Source of the DNA: Bacillota bacterium
Lineage (GTDB): Bacteria > Bacillota > Clostridia > Lachnospirales > Lachnospiraceae
Assembly (NCBI GenBank): GCA_023386315.1
Contig: JAEWJZ010000029.1
Coordinates: forward strand, 124,001 to 188,000
Direction: 5' to 3'
Length of the DNA: 64,000 nt
Positions 15,899-24,109 of the stretch are shown here, one piece after another (the stretch's first letter is position 1; the number at the start of each line of letters is the position of its first letter). The position numbers and the translations under genes are program-made. The notes beneath the pieces are model-generated. The model saw only the letters and a program-made list of their open reading frames with translations. It ran no database searches and was not told the DNA's origin.

Positions 15899-16556
15899 AA
15901 TAAATCAGGAAATCATAGATATTATCCTACTAACAATGAAACTGGGGATTGTCTCTACTTTTATCTCTGCCTTACTTGGTGTCCCGTTTGGTATGTTCTT
16001 GGAACGGGTTGACTTCTTCGGTAAAAAGGTGATTATCAGAATAAACCGGACTTTAATGGGATTTCCGCCCGTGGTCGCAGGTTTGGCAGTTTATCTGCTT
16101 TTAATGAGAAGAGGGCCCTTGGGCAGATGGGAGTTATTATTTACTTTTCCGGCGATGGTCATTGTACAGACAGGTATCATTGCTCCAATAATCAGCGGGA
16201 TGGTTTATACGTCCTGTAAAAATATGGCGCCTCAGATAAGAAACTTCGCAATAAGCATGGGGGCTGACCGGTGGCAGACATTTCTGCTTGTGATAAAGGA
16301 AATAAAAAATGACATTTATTTCATCCTTATAACCGGTTTTGGACGTTCCATCAGTGAGGTTGGTGCTGTGATGATTGTAGGCGGTAATATAAAGTATAAG
16401 ACAAGGACAATGACAACTGCAATATCATTAATGAGAAATAAAGGCGATTTTGGGGAAGCAATTACTTTGGGTTTAGTTCTGCTTATAATTTCTTTTATAA
16501 TCCAATGTTTTATAGATTTTCTCAGAAGGTACGAAGAGAATGTTGAAAATAATTAA
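15870..16556 (+). CDS. tupB: Tungstate ABC transporter permease
   Basis: A 228-residue permease with about five membrane helices. The cytoplasmic EAA-type loop is AISMGADRWQTFLLVIKEI at about residues 128-146, which contacts TupC. It imports tungstate. The start could be ATG 15870 or ATG 15888; the latter gives MGIEINQEIID. The stop lies inside tupC (17-nt overlap). It follows tupA by 16 nt. Confidence 0.92.
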   Translation: MQFWTSMGIEINQEIIDIILLTMKLGIVSTFISALLGVPFGMFLERVDFFGKKVIIRINRTLMGFPPVVAGLAVYLLLMRRGPLGRWELLFTFPAMVIVQTGIIAPIISGMVYTSCKNMAPQIRNFAISMGADRWQTFLLVIKEIKNDIYFILITGFGRSISEVGAVMIVGGNIKYKTRTMTTAISLMRNKGDFGEAITLGLVLLIISFIIQCFIDFLRRYEENVENN

Positions 16557-17226
16557 GCTGGAAAAAAAAATAGGTGACTTTCAGTTAAATGTGAATGATT
16601 TATGTCTGGAAGAGAAAAAAATTCATGGTATTATAGGAAATAACGGAAGCGGCAAGTCTACACTGATAAAGTTGATGACAGGGCTGTTAAAGCCTGATAC
16701 GGGGGTTATGGATTTTGGTGCATTAACGAAGCGGGATATTGTAATTACAGCGCCAAGACCCTATATGCTTCATGATACGGTATATAATAATCTCACATAT
16801 CCTTTGAAGATAAGGAAGCAGGTTATTAAGAAAGAAACAATCATGGAATGGATAGACAGGTGCGGGCTTTCCGGCAAAGAGAAGCAATATGCTCCAAGCC
16901 TCTCCAGCGGAGAACGTCAGAAGCTTTCATTAGCAAGAGCATTGATCTTTGAGCCAGAAGTAATTTTTATCGATGAAACCATGGCCAATATGGATCCGGA
17001 CAGTGTCGTACTGTTTGAGCAGATAATTTCTGAAATTCAGTTAAAAAAACCGGCTACATGGATCATAGTAAGCCATCAGCTGACACATATTTATAAGCTT
17101 TGTGAATGCATCCATTTTATGGACGCAGGAAGTATTCTCGCATCGGGAACTCCGGATGAGATTTTACTTAATTCTGATAATCCTGTTATCAGACAATATT
17201 TGTCAAAATATATGATTGGAAACTGA
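16540..17226 (+). CDS. tupC: Tungstate ABC transporter ATP-binding protein
   Basis: A 228-residue ABC ATPase. Walker A is GNNGSGKST at about residues 31-39, the signature is LSSGERQKL and Walker B is VIFIDETMANMD. The signature has Ser for the first Gly of the usual LSGGQ, a common tolerated change. It drives tungstate uptake with TupAB. The gene overlaps both neighbours, as expected for an operon with coupled translation. Confidence 0.93.
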   Translation: MLKIIKLEKKIGDFQLNVNDLCLEEKKIHGIIGNNGSGKSTLIKLMTGLLKPDTGVMDFGALTKRDIVITAPRPYMLHDTVYNNLTYPLKIRKQVIKKETIMEWIDRCGLSGKEKQYAPSLSSGERQKLSLARALIFEPEVIFIDETMANMDPDSVVLFEQIISEIQLKKPATWIIVSHQLTHIYKLCECIHFMDAGSILASGTPDEILLNSDNPVIRQYLSKYMIGN

Positions 17227-17248
17227 ATCAGGAAAGGCAAAGATAAGA

Positions 17249-18478
17249 ATGAAATTATTAAAGGTAGATACCATAGCTTCAGCAAGAGATAAGACAGTAA
17301 ACATCTTGCAGAATAAGCTGCTTAAGACAGAATGCAGAAAATTACTTGAATCACAGGGATGTATATTAGCCAGCAACATTATTTCCAGGGAACCGGTACC
17401 GGCCTTTCACCGGTCTGCCGTAGACGGATATGCTGTTATATCCGGTGATACCGCCGGATCATCGGAGAATCTGCCGGTTTTTTTGGAATGTGTGGATGAA
17501 ATTAACATGGGTTCTCCAGCCCTGAAAGAGATACATGCCGGAGAATGCGTTTATGTGCCCACCGGCGGAATGATTCCGCCTGGAGCAGATGCAGTGGTAA
17601 TGGTTGAATACTGTGAAGCCTTTGACAGCAGTCATATTGCCGTTTACAGTCCGGTTTCCTATGGGAAAAATGTGGTTTTGGCTGGTGAAGACATAGAGCA
17701 GGGAGAAATAGTTATAAAGAAAGGAACCAGGATCCGCCCCCAGGAAATTGGAGCTATGGCAAGCCTGGGGATTACAGAGGCCGTGGTTTTTAAACCATGG
17801 GAGATTACCATTATATCCACAGGGGATGAACTGGTTCCCCCTCATACCACACCGGCTCCGGGGGAAATAAGAGATATTAATTCCTTTTCACTTTGTGCCC
17901 AGGCGCAAAAACACGGCCTTACAGTACTGAATACAGTGGTACAAAAGGATAACGAACAGAAGTTAAAAGAAGCCGTGATACAGGCGATGCAGGTGAGTGA
18001 TGTGGTTGTCATATCAGGCGGCAGCTCCCAGGGGAAAAAGGATGCAACCAATGATATCATTGACGAAGTGGCAAGTGAGGGTTCATTCATTCATGGATTA
18101 GCTTTAAAGCCGGGAAAGCCAACTATTGTAGGATATGATGAAAACAGCCGTACACTTTTGGCAGGACTTCCTGGTCATCCGGTAGCAGCCATGCTGGTTT
18201 TTGAACTGCTGGTTATATGGGTTTGGAAGCATTTGACAGATCAGCCTGCAGACAGCTCTTTATTTGCCCGCATCACATCAAATCTGGCAGGAGCGCCCGG
18301 AAAAATGACCTGCCAGCTTGTTAAACTGATCAGGCAGGAAAAAGAAATACATGCAGAACCTGTTTTCGGAAAGTCGGGCCTTATTACGACCATGACAAGA
18401 GCTGATGGCTATATTTTAATTGATGAGAATAAAGAAGGGCTTAAAAAAGACGAAATTGTTGAAGTGTTTTATATATAA
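17249..18478 (+). CDS. moeA: Molybdopterin molybdotransferase MoeA
   Basis: A MoeA of about 409 residues, which inserts the metal (molybdate or tungstate) into adenylated molybdopterin. Motifs seen: PAFHRSAVDGYAV, GGMIPPGADAVVMVE, STGDELVPPHT, SGGSSQGKKD and LPGHPVAAMLVFE. The ATG at 17249 is preferred, with AGGAAAGG upstream; a TTG at 17216 overlapping tupC would add 11 residues. Placed directly behind tupABC, it probably handles tungsten. A second, longer MoeA follows. Confidence 0.93.
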   Translation: MKLLKVDTIASARDKTVNILQNKLLKTECRKLLESQGCILASNIISREPVPAFHRSAVDGYAVISGDTAGSSENLPVFLECVDEINMGSPALKEIHAGECVYVPTGGMIPPGADAVVMVEYCEAFDSSHIAVYSPVSYGKNVVLAGEDIEQGEIVIKKGTRIRPQEIGAMASLGITEAVVFKPWEITIISTGDELVPPHTTPAPGEIRDINSFSLCAQAQKHGLTVLNTVVQKDNEQKLKEAVIQAMQVSDVVVISGGSSQGKKDATNDIIDEVASEGSFIHGLALKPGKPTIVGYDENSRTLLAGLPGHPVAAMLVFELLVIWVWKHLTDQPADSSLFARITSNLAGAPGKMTCQLVKLIRQEKEIHAEPVFGKSGLITTMTRADGYILIDENKEGLKKDEIVEVFYI

Positions 18479-18528
18479 AATCACATCAAAGTAAGGACTT
18501 CCGGAAAAAGCAGAAAGGCATAGAAGCT

Positions 18529-20451
18529 ATGGCAAACAGAAATCTCTATTTAAATAATACACCTGTAAAGGAAGCGCTGGACATTTATAAAAAAGCGCTG
18601 AAAGATATAGTAAAAATGCAGTATGAGGAAATTCCGGTAGAAAAAAGTCTGGGCCGGATAACAAAAGAGGCTGTTTATGCAAGGTGCTCGTCACCTCTTT
18701 TTAATGCTGCAGCCATGGATGGGATAGCAGTAATAACGGAAAAAACAAAGGGCGCCTCGGAAAGGACGCCTCTTATTTTAGAAAAGAATAAGGATTTTAT
18801 TGTGGTTGATACCGGAGATCCTGTTAATCATCCTTATGACGCAGTTATCATGGCAGAGGACGTAATTGAAATTGACGAAAGAACTGTTAAAATTCTGGAG
18901 GCAGCAACAGCCTGGCAGCATATCAGACCCATTGGCGAAGACATTGTATCCGGAGAGATGCTTCTGCCCAGCATGCACAAAATACGGCCGATTGACATAG
19001 GCGTATTATTTTCCGGCGGAATTATTAAAATCATGGTGGTAAAGCAGCCAAAAGCAGCAATCTTTCCAACCGGAACTGAAATAATTGAACCAACCAAAAC
19101 GCCGGAAGCAGGAGAAATTATTGAATCAAATTCCAGAATGTTTGAGGCAATGGTAACCTCGTATGGAGGATTAGCAGACCGCTTTCCGCCTACCCCGGAT
19201 GACTACAATAAAATAAAAGCAGCGGTTTCAGAAGCACTGGACAGCTACGATATGGTAATAATCAATGCTGGTTCCAGTGCGGGGACAGAAGATTATACCG
19301 TGCATATTTTAAGGGAACTGGGAGAAGTGTTCGTGCATGGGGTTGCAATTAAGCCCGGAAAACCGGTGATACTGGCTGTCGTAAAAGGAAAACCGGTGAT
19401 CGGTCTCCCCGGTTATCCTGTCTCTGCCTATATTGATTTTGAAAATTTTGTAAAGCCGGTACTGGCATTGCTGACAGGAGAAACCTACTGTGATAATAAT
19501 GTGGCAGAGGCAGTGCTGTCAAAGAGAATGATATCTTCTCTCAAGCATAAAGAATACGTAAGGGTAAAGGTGGGACAGGTAGGTGATAAACTGGTAGCGT
19601 CTCCCCTTGCCAGAGGGGCAGGCGCAGCCATGAGCCTTGTGCGTGCCGACGGTTTCTGTGTGATTGAACAGAACTGTGAAGGAATCGAAGCCGGAGAAAC
19701 GGTCAGAGTTGAATTGTACAGAAGCCTGCAGGAAATAAGGCATACGGTTGTCTGCATTGGCAGTCATGACCTGCTTCTTGATCTGGCTGCTGATCTGATG
19801 GCATTACATTATCCGGGTGTATATCTGTCCAGTACTCATATTGGAAGTATGGGAGGATTAATGGCACTAAAAAGAGGAGAAGCTCATATCGTACCTGTCC
19901 ATCTTCTGGATGAAGCCTCTGGTAAATATAATATACCTTATATAAAAAGAATGTTTGAAGAACCCATGGCGCTGATTAAAGGGGTTAAACGCATTCAGGG
20001 ACTCATTGTGCAAAAAGGAAATCCTTTGAACCTGAAAGGAATAGCAGACTTAAAACAATGCCGGTTTGTGAACCGGCAGAGAGGTGCAGGAACAAGAGTA
20101 TTGTTTGATTATAAACTGAAGCAGGCAGGCATGGACGCCTCTGAGATTACTGGCTACGACAGAGAGGCAGCCACCCATATGGCTGTGGCTGCTCTTGTTG
20201 CCGGGAACAGTGCAGATGCAGCCATGGGGATATTCGCGGCAGCAAAGGCAATGCAGCTGGATTTCATAGAAGTCGGGCAGGAGGAATATGATTTCGCTGT
20301 TCCTGTAAAATATCTGAAACTTCCTGAAATCCAAGCATTTATTGAAGTTTTAAAGAGTAGTGAGCTTCATACACGTTTGGCAAACGCCGGAGGTTACCAG
20401 TATGAAGAGGCGGGAGACATTTACTTTATAGATGAAAAATTTCAAGAATAA
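18529..20451 (+). CDS. MoeA fused to a periplasmic-binding-protein-like domain
   Basis: A 640-residue protein. Residues 1 to about 405 are MoeA-like (NAAAMDGIAV, PTGTEIIEP, NAGSSAGTEDY, LPGYPVSAY). Residues about 410-640 form a PBP-like domain (VVCIGSHDLLLDLAADL, RFVNRQRGAGTRVLFDY, DAAMGIFAAAKAM), as in known MoeA-PBP fusions of anaerobes. The PBP part may bind the oxyanion or regulate metal insertion (inference). Having two MoeA proteins is typical of organisms that separate Mo from W insertion. AGAAAGG lies 10 nt before the ATG. Confidence 0.92.
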   Translation: MANRNLYLNNTPVKEALDIYKKALKDIVKMQYEEIPVEKSLGRITKEAVYARCSSPLFNAAAMDGIAVITEKTKGASERTPLILEKNKDFIVVDTGDPVNHPYDAVIMAEDVIEIDERTVKILEAATAWQHIRPIGEDIVSGEMLLPSMHKIRPIDIGVLFSGGIIKIMVVKQPKAAIFPTGTEIIEPTKTPEAGEIIESNSRMFEAMVTSYGGLADRFPPTPDDYNKIKAAVSEALDSYDMVIINAGSSAGTEDYTVHILRELGEVFVHGVAIKPGKPVILAVVKGKPVIGLPGYPVSAYIDFENFVKPVLALLTGETYCDNNVAEAVLSKRMISSLKHKEYVRVKVGQVGDKLVASPLARGAGAAMSLVRADGFCVIEQNCEGIEAGETVRVELYRSLQEIRHTVVCIGSHDLLLDLAADLMALHYPGVYLSSTHIGSMGGLMALKRGEAHIVPVHLLDEASGKYNIPYIKRMFEEPMALIKGVKRIQGLIVQKGNPLNLKGIADLKQCRFVNRQRGAGTRVLFDYKLKQAGMDASEITGYDREAATHMAVAALVAGNSADAAMGIFAAAKAMQLDFIEVGQEEYDFAVPVKYLKLPEIQAFIEVLKSSELHTRLANAGGYQYEEAGDIYFIDEKFQE

Positions 20452-20463
20452 CGGGGTACAAAA

Positions 20464-20919
20464 TTGCAGTCAGGATATGTAGAATCACTTCAGATACAAA
20501 GAAAAAAAGGTCAGCCATTTGAAAGTGTAACATTCGTAGAGCTTGAAGCAGGTAAAGGAATTGCTGGTGATTGCCATGCTGTAGGAGGAGAGAAACAGAT
20601 AGCTCTTATTTCGTCAAAATCAAAACAGTGGATCAGAAAACAGGAAAAAGAAGGTTTGTGTTTCCGGAAATTTCAGGAAAATATTGTGACCCAGGGGATC
20701 GACTATATCCGGCTGAATGAAGGCGATATTCTAATTACAGATCATGCAGCCATAGAGATAGGGTCATATACCAAACGCTGCTTTCCTGAATGTATCCTGA
20801 GACAGACGGATCGCCCATGTGTATTAACCTCGGGAACATGCTTCGGAAAAGTTATAAAGTCAGGAAAAATACAAATCGGTGAGCAAATCAGGCATATAGA
20901 AAAAAAGATCAGTAAATGA
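20464..20919 (+). CDS. MOSC domain-containing protein
   Basis: A stand-alone MOSC protein of 151 residues. Family signs: VELEAGKGIAGDCHAVGGEKQIALIS, FQENIVTQGIDY, and the cysteine-bearing KRCFPECILRQ. It is related to the N-terminal half of the 13954 protein. MOSC domains are thought to carry sulfur or bind molybdopterin. It starts with TTG, 12 nt after the MoeA-PBP gene, with GGGG nearby. It is the last gene before the long leader of aor. Confidence 0.85.
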   Translation: MQSGYVESLQIQRKKGQPFESVTFVELEAGKGIAGDCHAVGGEKQIALISSKSKQWIRKQEKEGLCFRKFQENIVTQGIDYIRLNEGDILITDHAAIEIGSYTKRCFPECILRQTDRPCVLTSGTCFGKVIKSGKIQIGEQIRHIEKKISK

Positions 20920-20987
20920 AAAATGTTACAAAAAATATTATTAATAGAAGAAAATATTTGTTAAAAAATCAACAAATAAAAAACTAA

Positions 20988-21016
20988 TTGCATTTTTTTG
21001 TCGAATAATGTACAAT
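20988..21016 (+). promoter_or_regulatory. Promoter of the aor leader
   Basis: TTGCAT (20988-20993), 17-nt spacer, TACAAT (21011-21016). The expected transcript start near 21023 coincides with the 5' edge of the predicted riboswitch. Confidence 0.6.
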
Positions 21017-21022
21017 AAATTC

Positions 21023-21110
21023 AAGGATCCGAGTTTTATCTTGAGTAGATAAAACCTATGGGTACTAACCTAAGAATTAGTGCCTCCCGCGTTTGGAAAG
21101 GACTCCTTTT
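21023..21110 (+). promoter_or_regulatory. Moco/tungsten-cofactor-type riboswitch (MOCO RNA motif) upstream of aor
   Basis: The leader folds as closing pairs AAGGA (21023-21027) with TCCTT (21105-21109), stem 21033-21040/21048-21055 (8 bp), and stem 21061-21068/21077-21084 (8 bp with one G-T). Between them lie the conserved-looking CCGAG, CCTATGGG, TGCCTCCCG and GGAAAGG segments that I associate with the MOCO RNA motif. The motif controls Mo/W cofactor enzymes, and the compact form has been linked to tungsten cofactor. Its place ahead of a tungsten enzyme fits. The identification is from memory of the consensus. Confidence 0.72.
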
Positions 21111-21159
21111 CTATTTCGTTACAGTTTACTATTAAACAATGAAAGGAAAGGGTGTTATT

Positions 21160-22953
21160 ATGCAGACAGCGTACAATGGAAAGATAGCCCGAATTAATTT
21201 ATCAACTGGAGAGATCAGGGTAGAAGAACTTAATATGGATCTGGCCAGAAAGTTTATCGGAGGCCGCGGTCTCGGAACCAAGATGCTATATGATGAAGGT
21301 ATTGCAACCGTTGATCCTTTATCGGAAGACAACAAGTTAATTTATATAACCGGTGCCATGACCGGAACCAAGACACCGACTTCCGGCCGTTATATGGTTG
21401 TAACCAAGTCACCGTTAACCGGTATGATTGCAAGTTCTAATTCCGGTGGTGTATGGGGCGCAAAGCTCAAATATGCAGGGTGGGATGCCATTATAGTGGA
21501 AGGAAAAGCAAAGACACCAGTTTATATCAATGTAGTGGATGATAAGATAGAGATTCTGCCGGCAGATGAATATGTTGGCATGATGAGTGAAGAAATTGAT
21601 GAGAAGTTAAAAAAAGTACATGAGAAGTGTTCCGTTTTAAATATCGGACCAGCAGGCGAAAAATTATCCTTATTAGCCGCAATTATGAATGATAAAGACC
21701 GTGCAGCAGGCAGAAGCGGTGTCGGCGCAGTTATGGGGTCAAAGAATTTAAAAGCGATTACGGCTACAGCAACAAAATCTTCCATTGAATCATATGATCC
21801 GGAAGCTTTGCAGGAAGTGACAAAAGGATGTCTGAAGGCGATAAAAGAGAATGGGGTAACCGGAGGCGGTTTACCTACATACGGAACGGCAGTACTTGTT
21901 AACATTATTAATAATACAGGAGCATTTCCTACCAGAAACTGGCAGGAGTCCTATTATGAGGAAGCAGACGATACGTCCGGCGAAAGCTTAAAAGACCAGT
22001 ATCTTGTAAAACAGAGCTTCTGCCACAGATGTCCCATTGGCTGCGGCCGTGTTATCAATGTTGAGGGTAAAGTTGCAGGCGGACCGGAATATGAACCATT
22101 ATGGGCATATGGCGGAAACTGCGGAATTAATGATTTGAATGCAATTAATACAGCCAACTACTGGTGCAATGAATATGGATTAGATGCGATCTCCACTCCC
22201 TGTACCATTGCAGCAGCCATGGAATTGTATGAAAAGGGTTTGATTAAGGAAGAAGAATGTGAAGGCGTACCGTTAAAGTGGGGCAATGCAGAGGCAATCA
22301 TAGAGTGGACCAAGCGGATGGGTGAGTCAGAAATTCCGTTAGCCAGGCTGATGGCCCAGGGTTCTTACCGTTTATGTGAATACTATGGACATCCTGAAAT
22401 TTCCATGAGTGTTAAGAAACAGGAGATGCCCGCATACGATGCACGTGCCATCCAGGGAATTGGTATCACCTATGCAACAAGTAACCGGGGCGGCTGCCAT
22501 GTAAGAGGTTATTTAATCTCACCGGAGATCCTTGGATTACCCCAGCAGTTAGACCGCACCGAAATCGAAGGAAAGGCATTGTGGACGAAGATATTCCAGG
22601 ACCTGACTGCTGTCATTGATTCTATGGGACTTTGCCTGTTCACCTCATTTGCTTTGGGAGCACCTGAATATGCCGCCATGTTAAATGCCGGTACTGGAAC
22701 CAGCTATACTGCTGAGGAACTTTTAGAAGTAGGAGAGCGGATCTATAATATTGAACGGTTGTTTAACAAAGCAGCGGGCATGAAGCCGGAAGATGACAGA
22801 CTTCCAAAACGTCTGACAGAGGAGCCGATTCCGGATGGCCCATCCAAAGGACAGGTAAGCCAGATTAAAATTACATTACCGGAATATTATAAAGTACGCG
22901 GTTGGGAAAATGCATTTCCGACTGAGGAAACATTAGCACGTCTGGGCTTATAG
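21160..22953 (+). CDS. aor: Aldehyde:ferredoxin oxidoreductase (tungsten enzyme)
   Basis: A 597-residue enzyme that oxidises aldehydes to acids with ferredoxin, or the reverse, using a tungsto-bispyranopterin and one [4Fe-4S] cluster. Cluster cysteines are 288, 291 and 295 (CHRCPIGC) with the fourth at 492 (MGLC), the same spacing as in Pyrococcus AOR. Pterin-binding regions are visible (GGRGLGTKMLYDE, SNRGGCHVRGY). The ATG at 21160 follows GGAAAGG; an in-frame ATG at 21139 adds 7 residues. It is followed by MoaD-like and ThiF-like genes, and preceded by the whole W-cofactor operon. Confidence 0.96.
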   Translation: MQTAYNGKIARINLSTGEIRVEELNMDLARKFIGGRGLGTKMLYDEGIATVDPLSEDNKLIYITGAMTGTKTPTSGRYMVVTKSPLTGMIASSNSGGVWGAKLKYAGWDAIIVEGKAKTPVYINVVDDKIEILPADEYVGMMSEEIDEKLKKVHEKCSVLNIGPAGEKLSLLAAIMNDKDRAAGRSGVGAVMGSKNLKAITATATKSSIESYDPEALQEVTKGCLKAIKENGVTGGGLPTYGTAVLVNIINNTGAFPTRNWQESYYEEADDTSGESLKDQYLVKQSFCHRCPIGCGRVINVEGKVAGGPEYEPLWAYGGNCGINDLNAINTANYWCNEYGLDAISTPCTIAAAMELYEKGLIKEEECEGVPLKWGNAEAIIEWTKRMGESEIPLARLMAQGSYRLCEYYGHPEISMSVKKQEMPAYDARAIQGIGITYATSNRGGCHVRGYLISPEILGLPQQLDRTEIEGKALWTKIFQDLTAVIDSMGLCLFTSFALGAPEYAAMLNAGTGTSYTAEELLEVGERIYNIERLFNKAAGMKPEDDRLPKRLTEEPIPDGPSKGQVSQIKITLPEYYKVRGWENAFPTEETLARLGL

Positions 22954-23007
22954 TTTCCATACCGGTAACAAAAAAGTAATAAAGTCAGTCGTGCCAATAT
23001 TATATAC

Positions 23008-23055
23008 AGGAAGGATTTTAAGTGAAAGCGATGCTTCATTTATAAAATCCTTCCT
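23008..23055 (+). repeat. Long intergenic hairpin between aor and the MoaD-like gene
   Basis: A perfect 13-bp stem, 23008-23020 with 23043-23055, whose interior continues as a near-complete extension (GTGAAAGC / GCTTCAT with a bulge) around a 3-nt loop. No T run follows, so it is not a normal terminator. It may stabilise the aor mRNA end or set the aor to moaD ratio. Confidence 0.7.
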
Positions 23056-23116
23056 ATATTTATATAATAAAGAAGACGACAGTATAAAACACGGTAAATC
23101 AACAATGGAGGTTATG

Positions 23117-23338
23117 ATGATAGAAGTAAGATTATTTGCTACATTCCGTGAAGGCAGGCAAAAGATTACCTTCCTGGAGGCCGGTCAGTTTCAGACAGCT
23201 GCTGAGGTAATCGATTATTTTCACATACCTCATGAAGAGGTGGCAATCTGCTTAATTAATGGAAGACATTCCAGGTTAGATGCTTCTGTAAAAGATGAGG
23301 ATGTTCTGGCCCTGTTTCCACCGGTAGGAGGAGGCTGA
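23117..23338 (+). CDS. MoaD/ThiS-family sulfur carrier protein
   Basis: A 73-residue beta-grasp ubiquitin-like protein with the MIEVRLFATFREGR start and the C-terminal FPPVGGG ending in the Gly-Gly needed for adenylation and thiocarboxylation. GGAGG lies 5 nt before the ATG at 23117; a longer reading from GTG 22991 would cross the hairpin and is not supported. It is 2 nt ahead of the ThiF/MoeB-like gene. It could act as the small subunit of molybdopterin synthase, although no moaE is in the window, or as an AOR-linked carrier. Confidence 0.87.
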   Translation: MIEVRLFATFREGRQKITFLEAGQFQTAAEVIDYFHIPHEEVAICLINGRHSRLDASVKDEDVLALFPPVGGG

Positions 23339-23340
23339 TT

Positions 23341-24057
23341 ATGAGATATGAACGTCAGATTTTAATGAAGGAAATTGGTGAAGAGGGACAGAATACATTA
23401 AAAAAATCAAAAGTCACAGTAATTGGTGCAGGAGGTCTTGCTTCACCGGTTCTGACTTATCTGGCATGTGCAGGAGTCGGAACAATAACGCTGATTGATT
23501 ATGATACAGTATCAGAATCCAACTTAAACAGGCAATTCCTTTACCATGAAAAAGATATGGGAATGAATAAAGCAGAGCTGGCAGGAGATGTCTTAAACAG
23601 CTTAAACTCTCAAATCACAATCAATCCTGTTTCTGAAAGGATAGACGAAGAGAATATTGGCAAGATAATCAATGGGGCAGATGTAGTAATTGATTGTGTT
23701 GATAATGTAGAAACAAGATTAATTGTGAACAGGGAATGTATAAAACAGGATATTCCTTTGGTTGAAGGCGGCGTATACAGTTTTTATGGCTTTGTTATGT
23801 CTATAAAAAGAGATTTTCCATGTTTGGAATGTATTGGCTACGGCAATACAAAGCTGAAACGGCCAGGTCCGGTACTGGGAGCAGTGGTTGGTGTGATCGG
23901 TTCCTTACAGGCAGTGGAATGTATTAAAATATTGCTGGGGTTAGATGATGTTCTTTATGGAAAGATGTTAAATTACGATGGCCTTTCTGTAAGCTTTGAT
24001 TTGGTTGAACTGCAGAAGAATGATTTATGCGAAGTTCATGGATTGGTGAAAGGATAA
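23341..24057 (+). CDS. ThiF/MoeB/HesA-family adenylyltransferase
   Basis: A 238-residue E1-like enzyme that adenylates the C-terminus of the partner MoaD-like protein. ATP-binding GAGGLASP is at 29-36 and the SNLNRQFLYHE region, with the conserved Arg and Asn, is near 60-70. The Zn site is incomplete: one CxxC is present (PCLECIG), but the second pair is reduced to a single Cys (DLCEVHG). Adjacent, nearly touching genes show that it serves the MoaD-like protein. A terminator follows. Confidence 0.9.
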   Translation: MRYERQILMKEIGEEGQNTLKKSKVTVIGAGGLASPVLTYLACAGVGTITLIDYDTVSESNLNRQFLYHEKDMGMNKAELAGDVLNSLNSQITINPVSERIDEENIGKIINGADVVIDCVDNVETRLIVNRECIKQDIPLVEGGVYSFYGFVMSIKRDFPCLECIGYGNTKLKRPGPVLGAVVGVIGSLQAVECIKILLGLDDVLYGKMLNYDGLSVSFDLVELQKNDLCEVHGLVKG

Positions 24058-24072
24058 TGATAATAATTATAT

Positions 24073-24107
24073 GGGCTCCAGTCATAACTGACTGAAGCCC
24101 GTTTTTT
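24073..24107 (+). terminator. Terminator between convergent genes
   Basis: A 12-bp stem with one mismatch (24073-24084 with 24089-24100), a 4-nt loop and six T residues. It ends the aor operon and probably also serves the opposing gene ending at 24110. Confidence 0.85.
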
Positions 24108-24109
24108 CA

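Noticed and set aside
22991..23116. Longer MoaD-like protein starting at GTG 22991
   Set aside because: The extra 42 residues are unlike the family and include the hairpin; GGAGG marks the ATG at 23117.
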